From NCBI RefSeq assembly GCF_000276665.1, contig NW_004955476.1, positions 8,628,746-8,692,745 on the forward strand: a stretch of 64,000 nucleotides of DNA, written 5' to 3'. How positions within the stretch are numbered: position 1 is the first letter of the stretch; every line of letters begins with the position of its first letter. The stretch comes from Chinchilla lanigera (Eukaryota > Chordata > Mammalia > Rodentia > Chinchillidae). The position numbers and the translations under genes were made by a program. The notes beneath the pieces were generated by a model. It was not told the origin of the DNA. It ran no database searches and worked only from the letters and a program-made list of their open reading frames with translations. Shown in pieces: positions 1-10,870 of this stretch.

Positions 1-540
1 GGACCCTCCATGCCCCTGGTTCAGGGCACCCTGTCTGGAAGCCACATCGCACCCAAGAGGGTCCAAAGCTGGGTGCGGGGTGCAGCGTGTGGGGCGCAGT
101 GTGCAAGGCCGGGTGCTGGAAAGCCAGGAGGCCCCGTGGGACCTGTGGGGCTGGAAGAAGCAAACTCGTGTGCTGGGCTGGGCTGCTCGGAGCAGGTGGG
201 GAGCGCAGCCTCTGCCTCGGCCAGGCCAGGCCAGGCTCCAGCAAACCCACCATGCGGCCCACCCCGAGCCCAGCTGGCGGGGTCGCGCTCAGGCCGTGAC
301 GGGCAGGCAGCTCGGCAAAGACCTGGGAGCCAGTGGAGTGCAAGGCTGCGGTTCCCACGGGTCCCCAAGCAGAGTCTGCCCTGTGCCCAGTGCCTGGGAC
401 CCGGCCCCAAGCCCTGCGGTGGAGCAAACGGGACCGGGCTGCTGGCACCAGGCTGCTGGCTGGTGGCAGGGTGGCTGCTGGCATCCTTGAAGCCAGCAGC
501 TTTGTTGGGGACCCTACTGGGCCTCCTCCTTTGTGGAGCC
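1..540. other. GC-rich, CpG-containing segment at left edge
   Basis: By eye this stretch is markedly richer in G and C than the rest of the window and holds roughly two dozen CpG dinucleotides. That is high for this window but borderline for a CpG island. Several open frames overlap here in different frames on both strands, which is what GC-rich DNA with few stop codons gives; none shows a recognisable domain. It may be the shoulder of a promoter CpG island lying to the left, or a GC-rich unique segment. The true extent is cut by the window edge. Confidence 0.35.
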
Positions 541-735
541 TGATTAATTATTCAAGGAAATATTCCCCGGCTGAATTATAGATACACCCCGCGCACTCGC
601 CAACCGCTGCACCTGGACGACCGCACTTGGTTGCTCTTTACTCTTTTTAAATAACAGGAAGTAAAAGAAAGTTCCAATTGCAAAGAAAAAAGAGCAAGGA
701 CCAAAAAGAAGCCTGGCGCGGGGCCTAGAATGCCT
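541..735. promoter_or_regulatory. Candidate conserved noncoding element next to GC-rich block
   Basis: An abrupt change from GC-rich to mixed sequence carries compact motif-like strings: TTAATTATTC (homeodomain-like), ACAGGAAGT (ETS-like core GGAA) and TTCCAATTGC. No repeat family is recognisable. The absence of repeats and the motif density suggest a regulatory element, but conservation cannot be judged from one genome. Confidence 0.22.
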
Positions 736-1344
736 AACTGTCTAGCGAGTGTGCCCCGAGGTTTCTGCGGAAACCCTTTCACCTGTGGCCTCTGGCTTCA
801 ACACTGCCGGGAGGCCAGGAGAGAAGGAACCTACAGGTCTCTCCAGAGACGCTCCTGGCTTCTGTCCACTGGTTACAGCTCTTTCCAGAAGGGCTGCGTG
901 CACCCGCGGGAAACCGCCCCGGACCTCAGGGAAGGCTCTTGCTCAGGGCCAGCCTCTCCAAAGGCTGAGGGAAGGCGGAGATGAGCACACAGGATCTGGG
1001 GAACTGTTTCCCAAAAGCAGTTTGTGAGATCAATCCAGCACAGCTCTGGATTGCTTTCAGGGAGACCGAAAATGAGATTGGTGCCCTGAAGATGGCGGTG
1101 ATCCTGAAGCCTGGACATTTTAATTGGATCGTGTTAAAACTTCATGAATTACGCCCCAGGCTGCCGTTGACTTTTGGCTCCTAGTGTGGCCCAGAGGGTT
1201 TTTAAGTGTCAGTGCCCCGAGTCTATAAATATTTGCACTTCTTAAGCTGCAGGAATAAGAGGTGCTGAAGTGCAGCATGAATGCAGGAGAGGAGGAGCCA
1301 CGGATGGGAGCTGTCCATCAGGCCGCATAATAAATCTATGCCTA

Positions 1345-1580
1345 GGACTTGCCCAGGACTACTAGGAGCCACTAAGTGTCTACCCGGCAACGGGCTCTCT
1401 GCTCATTGCATAGACACTGTCTAATTTTATCTGCATAACTGAGCACTTCGTGTAACAGATTACACTGTTGTAAACTATTTTGTAGAGAAGGACACTGAGG
1501 CTTCCATGGCTCAGGAAACTTGCTGGAAGTTGTGTAGCTAATTATGTAGCAAAACCAGGCCTTACACATCAGAGTCTGCA
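1345..1580 (-). repeat. MIR SINE fragment
   Basis: Read on the minus strand this follows the tRNA-derived MIR plan. On the plus strand one sees the inverted hallmarks: a 'GAGAAGGACACTGAGGC' stretch (MIR: gaggaaactgaggc), then 'AGCTAATTATGTAGCAAAACCAGGCC', equivalent to 'agctagtaagtggcagagccagg'. It is ancient, strongly diverged and without target duplications. Confidence 0.6.
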
Positions 1581-2875
1581 GTGGGAACAGAACCGATGCT
1601 GGCGACAGTCCTTCTGTGTGTCCTTATGCTCGTGTGTCCACCCATGTTCCTGGCTATCTGAGATGCAAGGAGACCGTGAAACAGGAGAACTCATGCTTTG
1701 CCTGAGGTATGAGAACACCCTTGTCTGAGCTGAAAGAAACAAGCCAGGACAATCGAGGCACAGGGTAGAATGTGCAGAGTGCTGAGAACAGGACAGCTGC
1801 CGTGGAGAACAGGTAGGCCATGGTGCTGTGGTGTAGATCGATCAGCTAGAGCTGCAGGGATAGGTTTGGTCCAACTGGGAAGGATATAGCCTCTCCCAGC
1901 CTTCCCCCATTGCACACTCTCACACACACACACATACACACTCTTTCCCTATTTAAATAATTTCGTTATAAAACAAGAATCATTTCATTTCTATTGCTCA
2001 TTTTCTCTTAGGGATTTTTAGAAACACACACAAATAAACAGCAAGTAGAAAGAGTCTTTCCTTGTGATCAACAAAAATGTACTAGGACTTAGGCCCCAAG
2101 TTCAATTTTCTTTGGAGAGGAAATAATATCATTTTATTTTTACCTTTCTTTAGCATCAACTCATCATTCCCTAACCTCCCCGCCTCCAATCTACCTGTTA
2201 CCACAAATAATTTATCTTTGACTTTGAATCCTCAGGTTGAGGAACAAATGTTCCCACTCACTCTAGAAAGCCCTTGTTTATGGAAAACAGAACAAGGTGC
2301 AGATTTTCCTTTGTGAAAAGTTGGAAGGGAGGCCTTGCAGGATACAAACCAAGTTCATTATAAATGTTTTTGTTCTTTTTGAGGCGTGAAGTCCAGAGTG
2401 AACTGCAGTGTTCTGTTTATCCCTTATCTCTCTCCTCAAGTCGGGTCACCTCTCTGAAAATAGGTGCAATCCCCCATCAACTGGTCCTGCACCTGACCCA
2501 AGCAGAATGGAAAGAATAACGGAGGAAGCTTGCATCTGCTGAGAAAGTTCAATGGATGCTTACTCCTGCCTCCCAGCTGTCTAGCCTGAGAAGTTGTGAA
2601 GTGAGGGAAGGACAGAACATGCTGGGGGCTCGTTTCCATCCCTCCATCCTAAATTCGTGGTTGGAAGTATCCTGAGCATCCCACTGTGCTGCAGCCAGTG
2701 TGAGCCACACAGCGAGTTTTTCTTACCAATGAGTTTTCCGCTCACTGGTGCTTCCCATTCTGTCTTGCACATGTACTGCGCAGGTCTCCAGATACCAGAG
2801 AGGCATGTTTGCTCTGATTGCCATCAGTGTCTTAATCATTGGAGATTTCAAGTAAAATACTATGAATCAGGCATC
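1581..2875. other. Unannotated intergenic sequence
   Basis: I see no gene and no confident interspersed repeat. A (CA)n run of about 20 bp lies at 1921-1940. Open frames here are short and lack domain features. Confidence 0.5.
1921..1940. repeat. (CA)n microsatellite, short
   Basis: About ten CA units with one CATA interruption, flanked by ordinary sequence. Confidence 0.8.
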
Positions 2876-3180
2876 TTATAAACAGCAGAGATGTATTTTT
2901 CACATTCCCAGACACTGGGAAATCCAAGACCAAGATGGCAGCCAGTTCTGTGTCTGGTGAGGCCCATTTCCTGCTGCATAGATTCTGCCTTCTTGCTGGT
3001 CCTCACAGGGCCACAGCAGCAGGGCAGCTCTATGGGGCTTCTTTGACAAGGACATTGTTCCCAGTTCCTGACAATGACATTTCTCCCTCAGGAGCTCGTA
3101 GTCTCCTTACATCAGAGCGGGGATTAGACTTTCCACAGGAAAGTGTGGGGCTGACACGGACATTCAGGCCGCAGCAAGGA
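2876..3180 (-). repeat. MaLR LTR fragment (MLT1/MST type)
   Basis: On the plus strand the inverted MaLR signature is clear: 'ACTGGGAAATCCAAGACCAAGATGGCAG', then 'TGTCTGGTGAGGCCC', a 'TTCTGCCTTCTTGCTGG' block, and 'GACACGGACATTCAGGCC' at the end. These match the order of the MST/MLT1 LTR read backwards. It is a solo, degenerate LTR without an internal region. Confidence 0.75.
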
Positions 3181-4315
3181 CCCTAGAGAGAAAGGCTGCT
3201 TACTTGCTTTGACTCTGATGGCAGAGTTTGCAGGCACACTGGGTGGGTACTGGACACCTGGAGGGCAGAAGCCCAGAGTCCGTACTCCCAGGTGGTGAGG
3301 CTCTGATTGAGGGAACAGGAGAAAGAAGAGTCTAACAGGACCTGCAAGAGCAAGGCAGGAGGCCATGGCACAGGCCTGCAGAAGGGGCTGGCACAGGTGA
3401 GAAGAAGCAGGACCAGCACAGGGTGCAACCAGGAAGGCAAAGGGCCTTCCTCTGCCCCTAGGACTCCTGCAGCTCCCCTAAACACGGTCAGTGACATCAG
3501 GATGGATGTGGTCAGGGTAAGGTCTGTGCAGTGACAGGACGCGTCAGGCTTCTCGGCCTTCTCCCTCTCTGCACTCATAAGATGTGGTGCAGATATTTGG
3601 CACAGTCCCCAGGGCACCCACCAAGCAGCCCGGCCTGCAGGCTTGCCTTCCAGCCTGTCTACCAGGACACCCCTTTCTCCTCCACCTATGCATATTTCTC
3701 AGAAGTCAAGTAGATGGAGCTGAAGTGGCGTGACCTTACATCAGCTCAGACTTAGTTTTCAAAATGCAAATCAGTCCTGGAGTACTGCTGTTGGATGGGA
3801 GGAACTCAACTGTCTTAATACAATCCACCTTCAACAGTGGCACAGCCCTGTGGCCCAACACTGTGGTGGGGATCTGCTCTGTTAGACACACTCTGAAGAG
3901 GCAAAGTGGAATCATCCTTTTGTCTCTTTGTTCTGTTTCCCCTTTGTGTGATTAGGAAATAGGGCAGTGGTGAAGGTTCATTTAAACCAAGGAATCAACC
4001 TTCATGCAGGTAAAAACCATACCCAGGCTTTGTCTGCTGACACCAATCAGGAACAAACTGGGGCTGGGGAAATCAAGGCCAGACAGAGGCATCAGACAGC
4101 CCTGCAGGCTTCCAAACCACCAGCAAGGGGCTTCTGCGGTGACATTATGTCACAGAGTTCTCCCTAGATACCAAGGTGTAGACATTTTTAATAAAAACCA
4201 GAGGCCTTAGGATACTTCCCTCAAAAATGAGTCCACAAATTTCTGAAAGCCCCTTGGAATATGGCTAATGACATTAGGATAGGCTGGATTCTGTTCTCTT
4301 GGAAGTTGACTTCTG
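3181..4315. other. Unannotated intergenic sequence
   Basis: No recognised repeat. A 144-codon minus-strand frame spans 3183-3617. It is leucine-, serine- and proline-rich without a domain, signal or splice context, and a 75-codon plus frame opposes it, so I treat it as chance. Confidence 0.5.
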
Positions 4316-4399
4316 CCTTCCCTTCCCTTCCCTTCCTTTCCCTTTCCTTCCCTTCCCTTCCCTTCCCTTCCCTTCCCTTCCCTTCCCTTCCCTTCCCTT
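4316..4399. repeat. (CCCTT)n pyrimidine satellite
   Basis: About 84 bp of near-perfect CCCTT pentamers with two or three phase-shifting interruptions in the first third, all pyrimidine on the plus strand. It is read through by a frame encoding Pro-Ser-Leu-Pro-Phe repeats, which is a translation artefact. Confidence 0.95.
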
Positions 4400-5439
4400 G
4401 TTCACTTTATTTTCACTTCATTGGTGTGTTTGCACATAGGAGAGTGATGTGGTTTGGACTCACATCATTTGGCCCCCGGGGCAAGTAGCAGGGAAGCTCC
4501 AAGGGCACATGAGCTTCTGTGCCACCTCCAGACTCCCGGCCCTGTGCAGCCCCAGCTGATTCAGTCAGACCAGGACCCACTTATCAGGGTCACTGTCCCA
4601 CGAGATCGCATTTCACTCATACTTTTCAAATACAAGGATCTTAGTTGTATAAAGGATGTTCTCAAGTGGAAGCGATTTCCACTTGGTACAGGTCGATTAG
4701 GGAGTCTATCCAAAATCATTTCTACTTGCTCACCTTTCTCAACTCCTGGTTGGAGATGGAAACGGAATTTTGGGGATCGGCCTGCTGATATATCTTAAAA
4801 CAAGAAGTCAAAACAAGTGAAGATGAAACTGACTGTAATATGGATGCTAAACCTACAGGTCCCCTCATCACTGCAGAGCACACACCGCAGGTCTCATGTT
4901 GGGCTTTGTGGGCCCATGGAAAGCCAGTCTTTCTCTCTGGCCATCTCACAAATCAGACCTCATTCTGAGTAGCTGAGCCATCACTGGCTGCCATATCCTG
5001 AGGCCATGCAGGAATACAGACTGCCCCTTTCCTTTAGGTGGTTTTCAGCAAGCAGCACTTCTTTGAATCCATACATAGGTTTGAACCTGGAAGTATGTTT
5101 ATAAATTGACAGTGAAATTCCAATGACTCACAACAGTCCTTGGAAGGAAAACAATCATTTGACCAAAGCAATTACTTCTGCATTGCTTGAGGGGCTGGAG
5201 TGCAGATCAGACTCTGGAGCTATGGGATTGTCTCTCCGGCCTCCCGTCTGAAGATCGTCTGGCAGCACAGTTAACTTTCTTCAGCCTCCAGCTCAGCATA
5301 TAAATTTGTAAAGCACAGCATCAATCTTATCTTGTGAGATGGTGAGTGTGGATCACATCAGGAAGTGGACACAAAGTGTTCTGCAAAAGAAGTTATGCAC
5401 AAGCACAGGACATTGTTATTTCAAAACAATAATCAGCTG
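4400..5439. other. Unannotated intergenic sequence
   Basis: No gene and no confident repeat seen. The segment is mixed in composition, with scattered short open frames only. Confidence 0.45.
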
Positions 5440-5605
5440 TACAGAGTCCAGAGTGTGGAACCCATGTGGTGAAGGCTGATCTCACAAGGTGAGTGTTTGG
5501 AGATGGGACCTTGGGAAGTGTTAGGGTTCTAAGATTATGAGGGTGGAGTCCAAGTACCCTCAGAAGAAAAGCCAAGCCCACCTCAGAACACTCAGACGCT
5601 GCCCA
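5440..5605 (+). repeat. MaLR LTR fragment (MLT1/MST type)
   Basis: Contains 'GTTTGGAGATGGGACCTTGGGA' split by divergence, then 'GATTATGAGGGTGGAGTCC', matching the MST/MLT1 pattern 'ttggaggtggggccttgggagg ... tcatgagggtggagccc'. Short and degenerate. Confidence 0.5.
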
Positions 5606-6510
5606 GACTGTGAGTTTTACCCTGAGGTCCCTCCTCTTGGTTTATCAGCAGTCCGGTCTTGCAGTGTTCACACCACTTTTCTTTCTGAGTCAATCTTATT
5701 CTGCAACACCAGTATTTGATTCAGTCCACGTATGACTAAGGGGCCACTTCTCTCCCTGCTTCCTTCTGCCCCTTCTAAGCCTCTTCTAAGAGCCCAGGAA
5801 AGGATAAGAAGTGGCACTTAGGGGTAGAGAGACAGTCCTGGAAGGAAGGAGGCTGTCACAGTGCTGCATCTGAAAATCACTACTTATGCATAGGAGCTGG
5901 GGGCAGTCAGCTGCCCTCTTTGTTCTTCCATGAAGGTAGGTGACACACTCCTGTCCCTGCTCTGACACTGCTAGTTCTCAGAACGGCAGGACGTACTGTC
6001 TTTCTACCTTCCTCCCATCTCTACATGTCCATTTCCACCCTTCCGTTCTCGCTCACATGAGTCTCTCTTTTCCATTTTCTCAGTGCATGGCTCCATAATT
6101 GCTTTTTCTCAAGTTTCTTGACCTTTAAGTTCAGCAATCCTTCACGTACTTCCTTTGAATTTTCCCAAAGGAAGGATCAAATTGTTTAGCTCATCTTCTC
6201 TAACCATGCCTCTCAAAGCCAGTTTACCAGCTGAACTAGTCAAGTGACCTCTTAGAAGAGTCACTCATCCGGGTCTGCAGATGGGATGGCACTTTTTTAA
6301 TAAGGAGCAACACAACTCCATTTCTGACAGCAACATGCCCACTTGTTTTTAACATCTCGGGAAGCCCTTGATGCTATTATTTAAGGAAGACCCTCCACTG
6401 TCACGTATAGCATGCTTAAAATGTTTGCATATTCCACAGTAGAATTTATGTAAACACATAAATGAGTTGCAGTGGATTGACTAATCCACAATGGTCACTG
6501 AAATTTTGCA
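5606..6510. other. Unannotated intergenic sequence
   Basis: AT-leaning, pyrimidine-rich in the middle (about 5990-6180). No gene or repeat family recognised. Confidence 0.45.

Positions 6511-6554
<44 letters not shown>
6511..6554. repeat. (TG)n microsatellite
   Basis: About 22 TG units with a single TGCG interruption near the left end. The opposite strand gives a His-Thr repeat frame, which is an artefact. Confidence 0.95.
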
Positions 6555-6555
<1 letters not shown>

Positions 6556-6854
6556 AGAGCTCATTTCATTTGCACAGCACAAACATTTTATAGCCTCATT
6601 AAAACTTATACACCAAAAGCACAGCCCAGAATCATCCACAGTGTGTGATGAAAAAATAGCTCCTTGATTACCATCAAGCACTTAAGATTCTTGGCTTTTA
6701 AAGAATCCTTCGATAATCTGCTCTCTTGATAAACTCTGGGTGGAAGGTACTCTTGCTCACCTGTTTATTTTGTGCTACTGCGTACAGACATATGTGGATG
6801 CATTCTGTGTTTATGTTGTCTTCTATGTTGTGTGTAATCTATACTGGGAAAGAT

Positions 6855-7085
6855 AATTATTAAACTCTGCAAATGCACCCAGAGGCTACTGTGAGTGATG
6901 CATCCAAAAAAAAGGATCTAAAAATAGCTAAGTAATAAATAACCATTTGCAGATGGGAATTATTCATGCAATAGTCTCAGCAACAGCAGGTTTCTTTAAG
7001 ACATCTTTTCCTGATATTTTACTAGGTGCACTAAATCTTCTCCACTTAAAGGCAAATCATTTGAAGAAGAGTATGATAAAATTGA
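6855..7085. promoter_or_regulatory. Candidate conserved noncoding element
   Basis: Non-repetitive AT-rich block with clustered motif-like strings: GATAATTATTAAA, an E-box-like CAGATG next to ATTATTCATGCAAT (POU/homeodomain-like), and CATTTGCAGATGGG. No coding frame of note. The function is an inference from motif clustering only. Confidence 0.2.
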
Positions 7086-7924
7086 CTGGATCCAAATTAA
7101 AGTTATTTTTAAAACAATATTGAACAAACTGTGGCTTTCGTCTTAGAATACCTTCATGCATGCATATTCTTCTACGTTCCATAGAGGAACCAACAGAGCC
7201 CTTTCTGACAGGCAGAGCATTCCAGCAATTATTTTAGAATATTACAGGGCCAAAAATGGAAGGGCCATTCCTCAAAGTAGTGTCTCGATTGCTCAGTGTT
7301 CTCTTTATTCAGTTTTACTCACTTCAAAAAAGGGAAACAAATTCAATCTAAAAAGTTTACGGTAGGCTGGGAATATGCTGTAGAAATATTGACAGAGGAA
7401 GATGGAATTCACAGAGGGAGATCTATTTAAAATTGGAAGACTAAAACATTCTTACCAGGGGCAACATACCAAGCCTTGCAAGAAAATGAAATAATATAAA
7501 GTGACCAAGATTTAAGACCTACATGCGTAGGATAAGACCTCATTTGTGATCATACTTGAATGTTTCTTCTATCCAGGATCCAAGAAGAATATTTGGTGCA
7601 TCTTTGAAGAAAGTTCCAGTTTAAAAATGGTCTTCTGCCATCGTTAATGTACATATATAGTTAGTGCTTTAGCCAAGCTTAGCCCAAGAGTGTCCCTGCA
7701 CTAATAATATATTTAATAACACAATTAACTTTCCTGTTCAAGACCATAGCCATTCACCAAGTGAGAGCCTTTGGCTCCAGTTCTAAGCCAAAAGAAAAAT
7801 ATAATGTACTCTTCTTTTCAACTTAGGGAAAGTTATTGAATGTTTCATTCCTCAGCTTAATGTAATGTATGAAAAGAATAATAGGATTCCTTCATACATC
7901 CCTTATGGTGACATATGCAATATA
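7086..7924. other. Unannotated intergenic sequence
   Basis: AT-rich with no recognised repeat or gene. A 69-codon plus frame at 7156-7365 has no domain features. Confidence 0.45.
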
Positions 7925-8105
7925 GTGCCTTAGAGTATGAGTTAAGAGCACAGACTCTAAACATCAGAAAATTTCCATCCATTACTGGCAGCATGATCTT
8001 TATGAAGTTCATTACAGTTTTTTGAAGGTAATGTTTTTGAAGGTAACAAGAATGAAGATATCTGTTTTATAAGGTTGTTTTGACAACTGGATGACTAAAT
8101 TATGA
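7925..8105 (+). repeat. MIR SINE fragment
   Basis: Begins with 'GTTAAGAGCACAGACTCTAAA', split around the standard MIR head 'ttaagagcacgggctctgga'. It continues through a decayed core and ends with 'TTTTATAAGGTTGTTTTGA', equivalent to the MIR 'cataggttgttgtgagg' segment. Confidence 0.6.
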
Positions 8106-8930
8106 GAAAGACAAAAGAAATAGAACAATCGAGATTTTTCAGCTTATTACAATACAGAGGGCTCATTAATGAGGAAAGACTCAAAGAAAAGGGGTTTAAT
8201 AGAGGCAGAAAAAACAAAGGGACCCAACTTGGGGTCAAACAGATACAAGAGGAAGAGGAACAATGGAGGTGCATCTCAATTTAAAGGATGTGATTTTTCC
8301 CCTGTGGCTCTTTTTCTGGCAATACAGGGCTCAGACAAAATCCAGCACTGTAAATTTCTCCCTTTTGTACAAGACAGATGAGAATCACTCATCACTGAAA
8401 AAGTCAAAGGCATAAATCTCCTGTGTGGGGTGAAGCAGGGCTGTTGAAATAGCCTGGGTGATTCTTGGTGACCTATGTAAGGAGATGAATAAGGTCATTC
8501 ACTTTAGGACTCTGGAGGTAGGCATGGGAAGAGAGGGATGCCTCAATAGCAAAGATAAATATTTACATAAAATTTTGCATTGAAGAGTTAGTGGTTGAAC
8601 CATAAAGTGTGGCTGGTCCGGAGGATTCTAAAAGACTGGTGGAGGAAATCTTGTGCTCATACAGTGCTGCCAGTTAAGGACCTTGTGGCTCTCCAGGTAA
8701 GATGTGGACGTTCTTGGTGATGATGTCCACAGGTGTGCTTTCCTCTTACATCTGGGGCAGACCTTCAAAGAAGGAGGATCTCCTAATAATCATTGCCCTC
8801 CTTGAGCAAAGACTCAAAGCAAGTTCAAGATTGTCACATTGTTAGTGATACAAATAACTTGCTCATCAATGACCAAGTGCTGGCCATTGTCCTTAGAGAA
8901 GGCAGGTCTCTTAGCAGTACTCTTTCCATA
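8106..8930. other. Unannotated intergenic sequence
   Basis: No gene or repeat recognised. The open frames at 8102-8381 are lysine/glutamate-rich and overlap one another in two frames. Confidence 0.45.
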
Positions 8931-8934
8931 CCCT

Positions 8935-9015
8935 AACTGCCTAGGGTCAAACCTGGCTCTGTCCTTTACTAGCTATGTGACACTTGGAAAGCACATGATT
9001 TCTTTCATAAAATCA
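8935..9015 (+). repeat. MIR SINE fragment
   Basis: Core MIR segment: 'CTGGCTCTGTCCTTTACTAG' followed by 'CTATGTGACACTTGG', equivalent to 'ctctgccacttactagctgtgtgaccttggg'. Confidence 0.6.
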
Positions 9016-9037
9016 ATTCATTGGGCATTAAAATAGT

Positions 9038-9101
9038 CATTCCAGTGTTGGGATTGTAGGTATGCTCCGAGCACCAAGGGAGATTGAAGCAAGAGGATTA
9101 C
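9038..9101 (+). repeat. 64-bp duplicated SINE head, copy 1
   Basis: The first part (to about 9066) reads like the inverted end of a B1 SINE ('CCAGTGTTGGGATTGTAGG' resembles the inverted 'ccagtgctgggattacagg'). It then switches to the forward B1 string 'GAGCACCAAGGGAGATTGAA'. The same 64 bp recurs at 9654-9717 with a single difference (C at 9068, T at 9684). Confidence 0.85.
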
Positions 9102-9460
9102 ACATTCAGTTTCCTGCCCAGGAAACTTAGAAGAACCTGTCTCAATATTTTATTTTATTTTTTAAAATTTTTTTAAAATTTTATTTTAGAGATAAAAGAA
9201 CAAAAACATATTAACAAACACATATATATCTACAAAATAACAAAAAAATACAGAATTTCAGACAAGGTGATAGGAAATTAACAATGGTTGCTGTATCACA
9301 TATTGATATCTTCAAATTGGTTACTCAGGTAAACAAATATAGACATGTAAGATTGATCAAATAGTTAAATGTTCATCTCAATATTTTAAAACAATTAAAA
9401 AGAATCTGGGAATGTAGTATTCCTGGGTGTAATCCTTAGTACTGAAAAAAAAGCTACTTC
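9067..9460 (+). repeat. B1-ID dimeric SINE, interrupted
   Basis: A forward B1-like monomer runs 9067-9152 and ends in 'CCTGTCTCAATATTTT'. After a 223-bp insertion it resumes at about 9389 with 'AAAACAATTAAAAAGAATCTGG' split by decay, followed by an ID-like remnant ending 'GGGTGTAATCCTTAGTACTG' (ID: gggttcaatccccagtac). This order, B1 then ID, is the B1-dID plan. The insertion brought a 13-bp duplication of TCTCAATATTTTA. Confidence 0.6.
9153..9375 (-). mobile_element. L1-like 3' end insertion with 13-bp target duplication
   Basis: A retroposed fragment lies in minus orientation: its A-rich tail appears as T-rich sequence at 9153-9190. It is flanked by direct repeats TCTCAATATTTTA at 9140-9152 and 9376-9388. 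Its reverse complement shares long strings with 17860-18043 and 60345-60588, for example 'TTTGAAGATATCAATATG' and 'CAACCATTGTTAATT'. I take the family to be a lineage-specific L1 3'UTR. Confidence 0.75.
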
Positions 9461-9653
9461 ATCATAAAGGTTTTGTGACATTAAAATAATGTAAAGCAAC
9501 AAAACTCCTAGACCATGTTCTGCCCCTGAATAAGCAATTGTAGTAAATAGGTAACTATTTTTATCTTCACCATTTAGGACTAAATGTTGTAAGACAATAT
9601 GCAGTTGTTCTTTGGAAAAGCTATTTGACAAAGTAAATATTTTTATATGACAA

Positions 9654-9717
9654 CATTCCAGTGTTGGGATTGTAGGTATGCTCTGAGCACCAAGGGAGAT
9701 TGAAGCAAGAGGATTAC
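9654..9717 (+). repeat. 64-bp duplicated SINE head, copy 2
   Basis: Near-identical to 9038-9101 (one mismatch in 64), direct orientation, 616 bp downstream. Homology stops abruptly at both ends; the B1 body that follows copy 1 is absent here. Confidence 0.9.
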
Positions 9718-10689
9718 TTTGGTGGTAGTAGTGGAAACTTATCGTAGTTTTAAAGACAATAACTAAACATTTTTATCACTTCATTATGACAAAGAGAAAT
9801 TTTGAATGTGTTTCTAAAGAATAAATCCTTTGTGAAGAGATGGAAGGTAAATTGTCCCTAAATAACGAATTGAATATTAAGAAATTAAAGCAAAATCAAA
9901 GTTAGAGGAAACTAAAGAATATTTTCTTGTGTTGTATTAAAGTGTGTGATCCTGCTATATTCCGTCCTATCTGATGACAATTGTCTGGGGAGGGTTTGGG
10001 AAAAATATTTTTCTTCAATCTTGCCATTTTCTTTTTCTTTGGAAAAGGGACGTGAAGAGTAAGAAGCTTCATCCTCGTTGTTAACCGAGATGTGTGCCAA
10101 GGAGCGGTCCAGATCACACTCCTGAGGACCAGCAGATGCCAGGTCTACGCATTTCTGACTCTGCAATTCTCTCCTTCTCCTGAGCTGAGGCAGCTTCCTC
10201 ATAACAGCATCTCTCTCAGTTCTCAGTCCCTGATGGCTGCTACCTAACTTAAGGGTCTTTAAAATTTCAAGAAAGAGTATAATTTATGCTAATTTCCTTG
10301 ACTTCCTATCTCTGGTATGAACAGGCTGTAGCAGATGGGAGGGGCGGTCAGGTGGGGATGTCCTTTTCTGTCATTTTGAGTTGGGCCTCTGGGTTATTGA
10401 AGTCACTGTTGCAAAGAGCACTGGAGATATTTTCTGTTTTCTGAGAGGATCAAAGTAATAGCTACTGGCTAAAGGATCATTTAGACCATCAGTGCAATTA
10501 GAAAGTAAGAAAGACAAAACTTCCATTCACTCCAGAGTCACCAAAATAACAGGCGATCGTGGCAGGCAGAAGTCTATAACTCTACTTGGGTAGTTCAGAA
10601 AACTACACCAACAGGACACTGCTAGTGTCCCAAAGATACAAGGTCATGCTTTATTGTGCCCTCTGTAGCCAGATGACCTTGGCTCATTC
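9718..10689. other. Unannotated intergenic sequence
   Basis: No gene recognised. Overlapping minus frames of 71 and 96 codons at 9902-10202 have no domain features. Confidence 0.4.
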
Positions 10690-10870
10690 AGACCTCCCCA
10701 CTTACAGCCCCTGGGCAATCACAACTCCAAACTGCAACTTATTTATCTTAAAGTGAGCACAATGGTAGCATGCATATTGCAGAATTGGTTTGAGGATTAA
10801 AAGAGAAGATTTCAGTAGTTAGCTCAGTTCTTGGCCCATGGTAAGTACAGCAGTGAAAGCTAGCAATGGC
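10690..10870 (+). repeat. MIR SINE fragment, strongly decayed
   Basis: Follows the second half of MIR: 'CTTATTTATCTTAAAGTGAG' in place of 'ctcagtttcctcatctgtaaaatgg', then 'GGTTTGAGGATTAAAAGAG', then 'AGCTCAGTTCTTGGCCCATG', equivalent to 'agcacagtgcctggcacata'. Confidence 0.55.

Noticed and set aside
3183..3617. 144-codon minus-strand frame with hydrophobic stretches
   Set aside because: It overlaps an opposing frame, starts at the edge of an LTR, and shows no recognisable signal or membrane protein pattern; likely chance.
4261..4488. Frame with Pro-Ser-Leu-Pro-Phe repeats
   Set aside because: Produced by the CCCTT satellite.
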